Positions 52,301 through 53,618 of a stretch of 53,618 bases of DNA are shown here, piece by piece. Origin of the DNA: Sulfitobacter delicatus (lineage in GTDB: Bacteria; Pseudomonadota; Alphaproteobacteria; Rhodobacterales; Rhodobacteraceae); NCBI RefSeq assembly GCF_900102535.1, contig NZ_FNBP01000015.1:1-53618 (forward strand), in the 5' to 3' direction. Position 1 is the first letter of the stretch, and every line of letters starts with the position of its first letter. The notes under the pieces were generated by a model that saw only the letters and a list, made by a program, of their open reading frames with translations, was not told where the DNA came from and made no database searches. A program made the translations under genes and the position numbers.

Positions 52301-53116
52301 TCATGCCGCTGCCCCCAGATACGCTTCAATCACCGCCGGATCCTTCGAGACCTCTTCAGGCGTGCCACTGGCGATCTGCTGGCCAAAGTTCAGCACGACA
52401 ATGCGGCTGCAAATGTCCATCACCATATGCATGTCATGTTCCACCAGCAGGATCGTGGTGCCGAACTGCTCCTGCACATCCAGAATGAAGCGCGCCATAT
52501 CCGCCGTCTCTTCGCGGTTCATGCCCGCGACAGGTTCATCCAGCAGCAACACCTTGGGCCGCATCGCCAGCGCACGGCCCAACTCGACGCGTTTCTGCAA
52601 ACCGTAGGGCAGCATGGTGATCGGATATTTACGGATGTGGTCGATCTCGAGAAAGTCGATGACCTGCTCTTCGATCTCGCGACGTAGTTCCAACTCAGCC
52701 TTCTGCGCCGAGCCGAAGTAGCGGAGCGCTTGCCAGACGTTGGTGTTCAGACGCGTGTGCCCACCAAGCTTGATATTGTCGAGCACGGTCATGCCGCGAA
52801 AAAGCGCGATGTTCTGAAAGGTCCGTGCAAGACCCAAGCCCGCCCGCTTATCCGGGCTCAGCGTCGTGATGTCCTCGCCCTCGAACGATACACGCCCGCG
52901 GTCCGGCTTGTAAAACCCTGATATCGCGTTGAAAAGTGAGGTCTTACCCGCGCCATTCGGGCCGATAACGCCGGTGATCTCACCCGCGTTCGCTTCGAAA
53001 TTCACACCCTGTAGCGCTTTGATCCCGCCAAAGGACAGATGCAGATCTTCGATTTTCAGCAATCGCCCACTCCCATGCGGCGACAGCTTCGGCCCCCCGC
53101 GAGGGGCAGACGACAT
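52301..53116 (-). CDS. livG: Liv-type ABC transporter ATP-binding protein (LivG-like)
   Basis: 271-residue ATPase. Walker A VIGPNGAGKTSLFNAISGFY, GLARTFQNIALFRGMTVLDN, a degenerate signature LPYGLQKRVELGRALA, Walker B VLLLDEPVAGMNREE and LLVEHDMHMVMDIC. The N-terminal 20 residues before LLKIEDLHLSF are not conserved, and the best GGAGG lies 16 bases before this ATG, so the start is uncertain. First gene of the operon. About 200 bp separate it from the right IS copy and hold the likely promoter. Confidence 0.93.
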   Translation of the reverse strand: MSSAPRGGPKLSPHGSGRLLKIEDLHLSFGGIKALQGVNFEANAGEITGVIGPNGAGKTSLFNAISGFYKPDRGRVSFEGEDITTLSPDKRAGLGLARTFQNIALFRGMTVLDNIKLGGHTRLNTNVWQALRYFGSAQKAELELRREIEEQVIDFLEIDHIRKYPITMLPYGLQKRVELGRALAMRPKVLLLDEPVAGMNREETADMARFILDVQEQFGTTILLVEHDMHMVMDICSRIVVLNFGQQIASGTPEEVSKDPAVIEAYLGAAA

Positions 53117-53312
53117 CCGATCATTGACGGATCCTCCCTATGTCCCCGCGCCGCGCCCCTTTTGGCGGGGCTTCAGCGTCGGGCCTGTTGACACCTTCAC
53201 CCTATCCGAGTGGTGGCATCTCGCAAGTGTCTTGATGATCCGCATAGTAAAACTGCCCGGAACCATGGGGGATCGGGCAGCGCAATGCCTTGCAAAACAA
53301 AGGATTAATCCG

Positions 53313-53618
53313 CCTAAAGCATTTCTAATTTAACCTGAGGCATATCCGGCAGCCTGAAAGTAGTTTGAACACTCCTGCGGGGAGTACATTGCGCAGATAT
53401 CGCCAAGGGCTTCGAACACCGAGGTGAATGATCGCGCACTGATGCGTCTGAGGTGAGACTTCAATTTGGAGAAAGCCAACTCAATCGGGTTCAGATCTGG
53501 TGAATATGGCGGCAGATAGAGGAACCAGCACCCATGAGCCTTGAGCGCCGCAGCGGCTTCTTTGTTGCGATGGGTCGCGAGGTTGTCGAGAACGACTGCC
53601 GTGCCTGGCGCGATCTCG
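53313..53618 (-). mobile_element. IS630-family insertion sequence, 3' end (right copy)
   Basis: Reverse complement of positions 50-355, with no difference seen over 306 bases. The element continues beyond the window. Both copies have their transposase 3' ends facing inward, so the 53-kb interior is bracketed by inverted IS copies. Confidence 0.85.
53330..53618 (-). CDS. IS630-family transposase, C-terminal part (partial)
   Basis: Same C-terminal DDE domain as at the left edge, truncated by the window at its 5' side; the TAA stop is at 53330-53332. It retains VVLDNLATHR and DLNPIELAFSKLK with the catalytic Asp and Glu. Part of the right IS copy. Confidence 0.85.
   Translation of the reverse strand, partial: EIAPGTAVVLDNLATHRNKEAAAALKAHGCWFLYLPPYSPDLNPIELAFSKLKSHLRRISARSFTSVFEALGDICAMYSPQECSNYFQAAGYASG

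Overview
The window looks like a chromosomal segment of a marine Rhodobacteraceae bacterium of the Roseobacter group, perhaps Sulfitobacter-like. The genus is a guess. The signs are a high G+C content, TRAP and Liv-type transporters, a MucR regulator beside flagellar motor genes, a class II (B12-dependent) ribonucleotide reductase, DUF1489, and a urease cluster of alphaproteobacterial type. Both ends lie inside the 3' part of the same IS630-family insertion sequence. Positions 50-355 and 53313-53618 are exact reverse complements as far as I checked by eye, so this is probably a contig bounded by a repeated IS. No tRNA, rRNA or CRISPR array was seen.

Layout. 0.5-4.9 kb is a flagellar motor locus: motB, mucR and an unrecognised 371-residue membrane-anchored protein on the minus strand, then motA, a small secreted protein and a FliJ-like coiled-coil protein on the plus strand. 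4.9-9 kb holds a MYG1-family protein, a PuuB-like amine oxidoreductase and a two-gene pobA-pcaC unit for 4-hydroxybenzoate. 9-14.7 kb is one apparent operon: a TRAP transporter (dctP-dctQ-dctM), an amidase, a 53-residue membrane protein and a 2-hydroxyacid dehydrogenase. 14.9-20 kb holds a Gfo/Idh/MocA oxidoreductase, a voltage-gated-type K+ channel with a zinc-ribbon tail, a two-subunit GMC dehydrogenase and a ZIP metal transporter. 20-25.2 kb is a compact urease operon (ureD-ureA-small membrane protein-ureB-ureC-ureE-ureF-ureG).

25.4-34.3 kb is more accessory in character: an RND efflux pair, a DUF3108-like protein, a divergent arsR/acr3 arsenite resistance pair with a 19-bp palindromic operator candidate, a LuxR-type regulator, and a polyamine-type ABC transporter destroyed by an internal deletion that joins potA to the last codons of a potD-like gene. 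An intact YtcJ-type amidohydrolase follows. 36.5-42.5 kb is the urea ABC transporter urtABCDE, which would supply the urease 11 kb away. 43.3-53.1 kb holds nrdJ, a DUF1489 protein, and a branched-chain-amino-acid-type ABC transporter (livG-livH-livM-livK-livF) followed by an acyl-CoA ligase, which looks like an uptake-and-activation system for a carboxylic acid.

The themes are motility, scavenging of organic nitrogen (urea, amides, amines) and uptake of organic acids and aromatics. I did not find a convincing wholly new system. The best leads are the TRAP-amidase-hydroxyacid dehydrogenase operon, the unknown flagellar-locus protein, the zinc-ribbon K+ channel, the small membrane protein inside the urease operon, and the potA/potD deletion scar.
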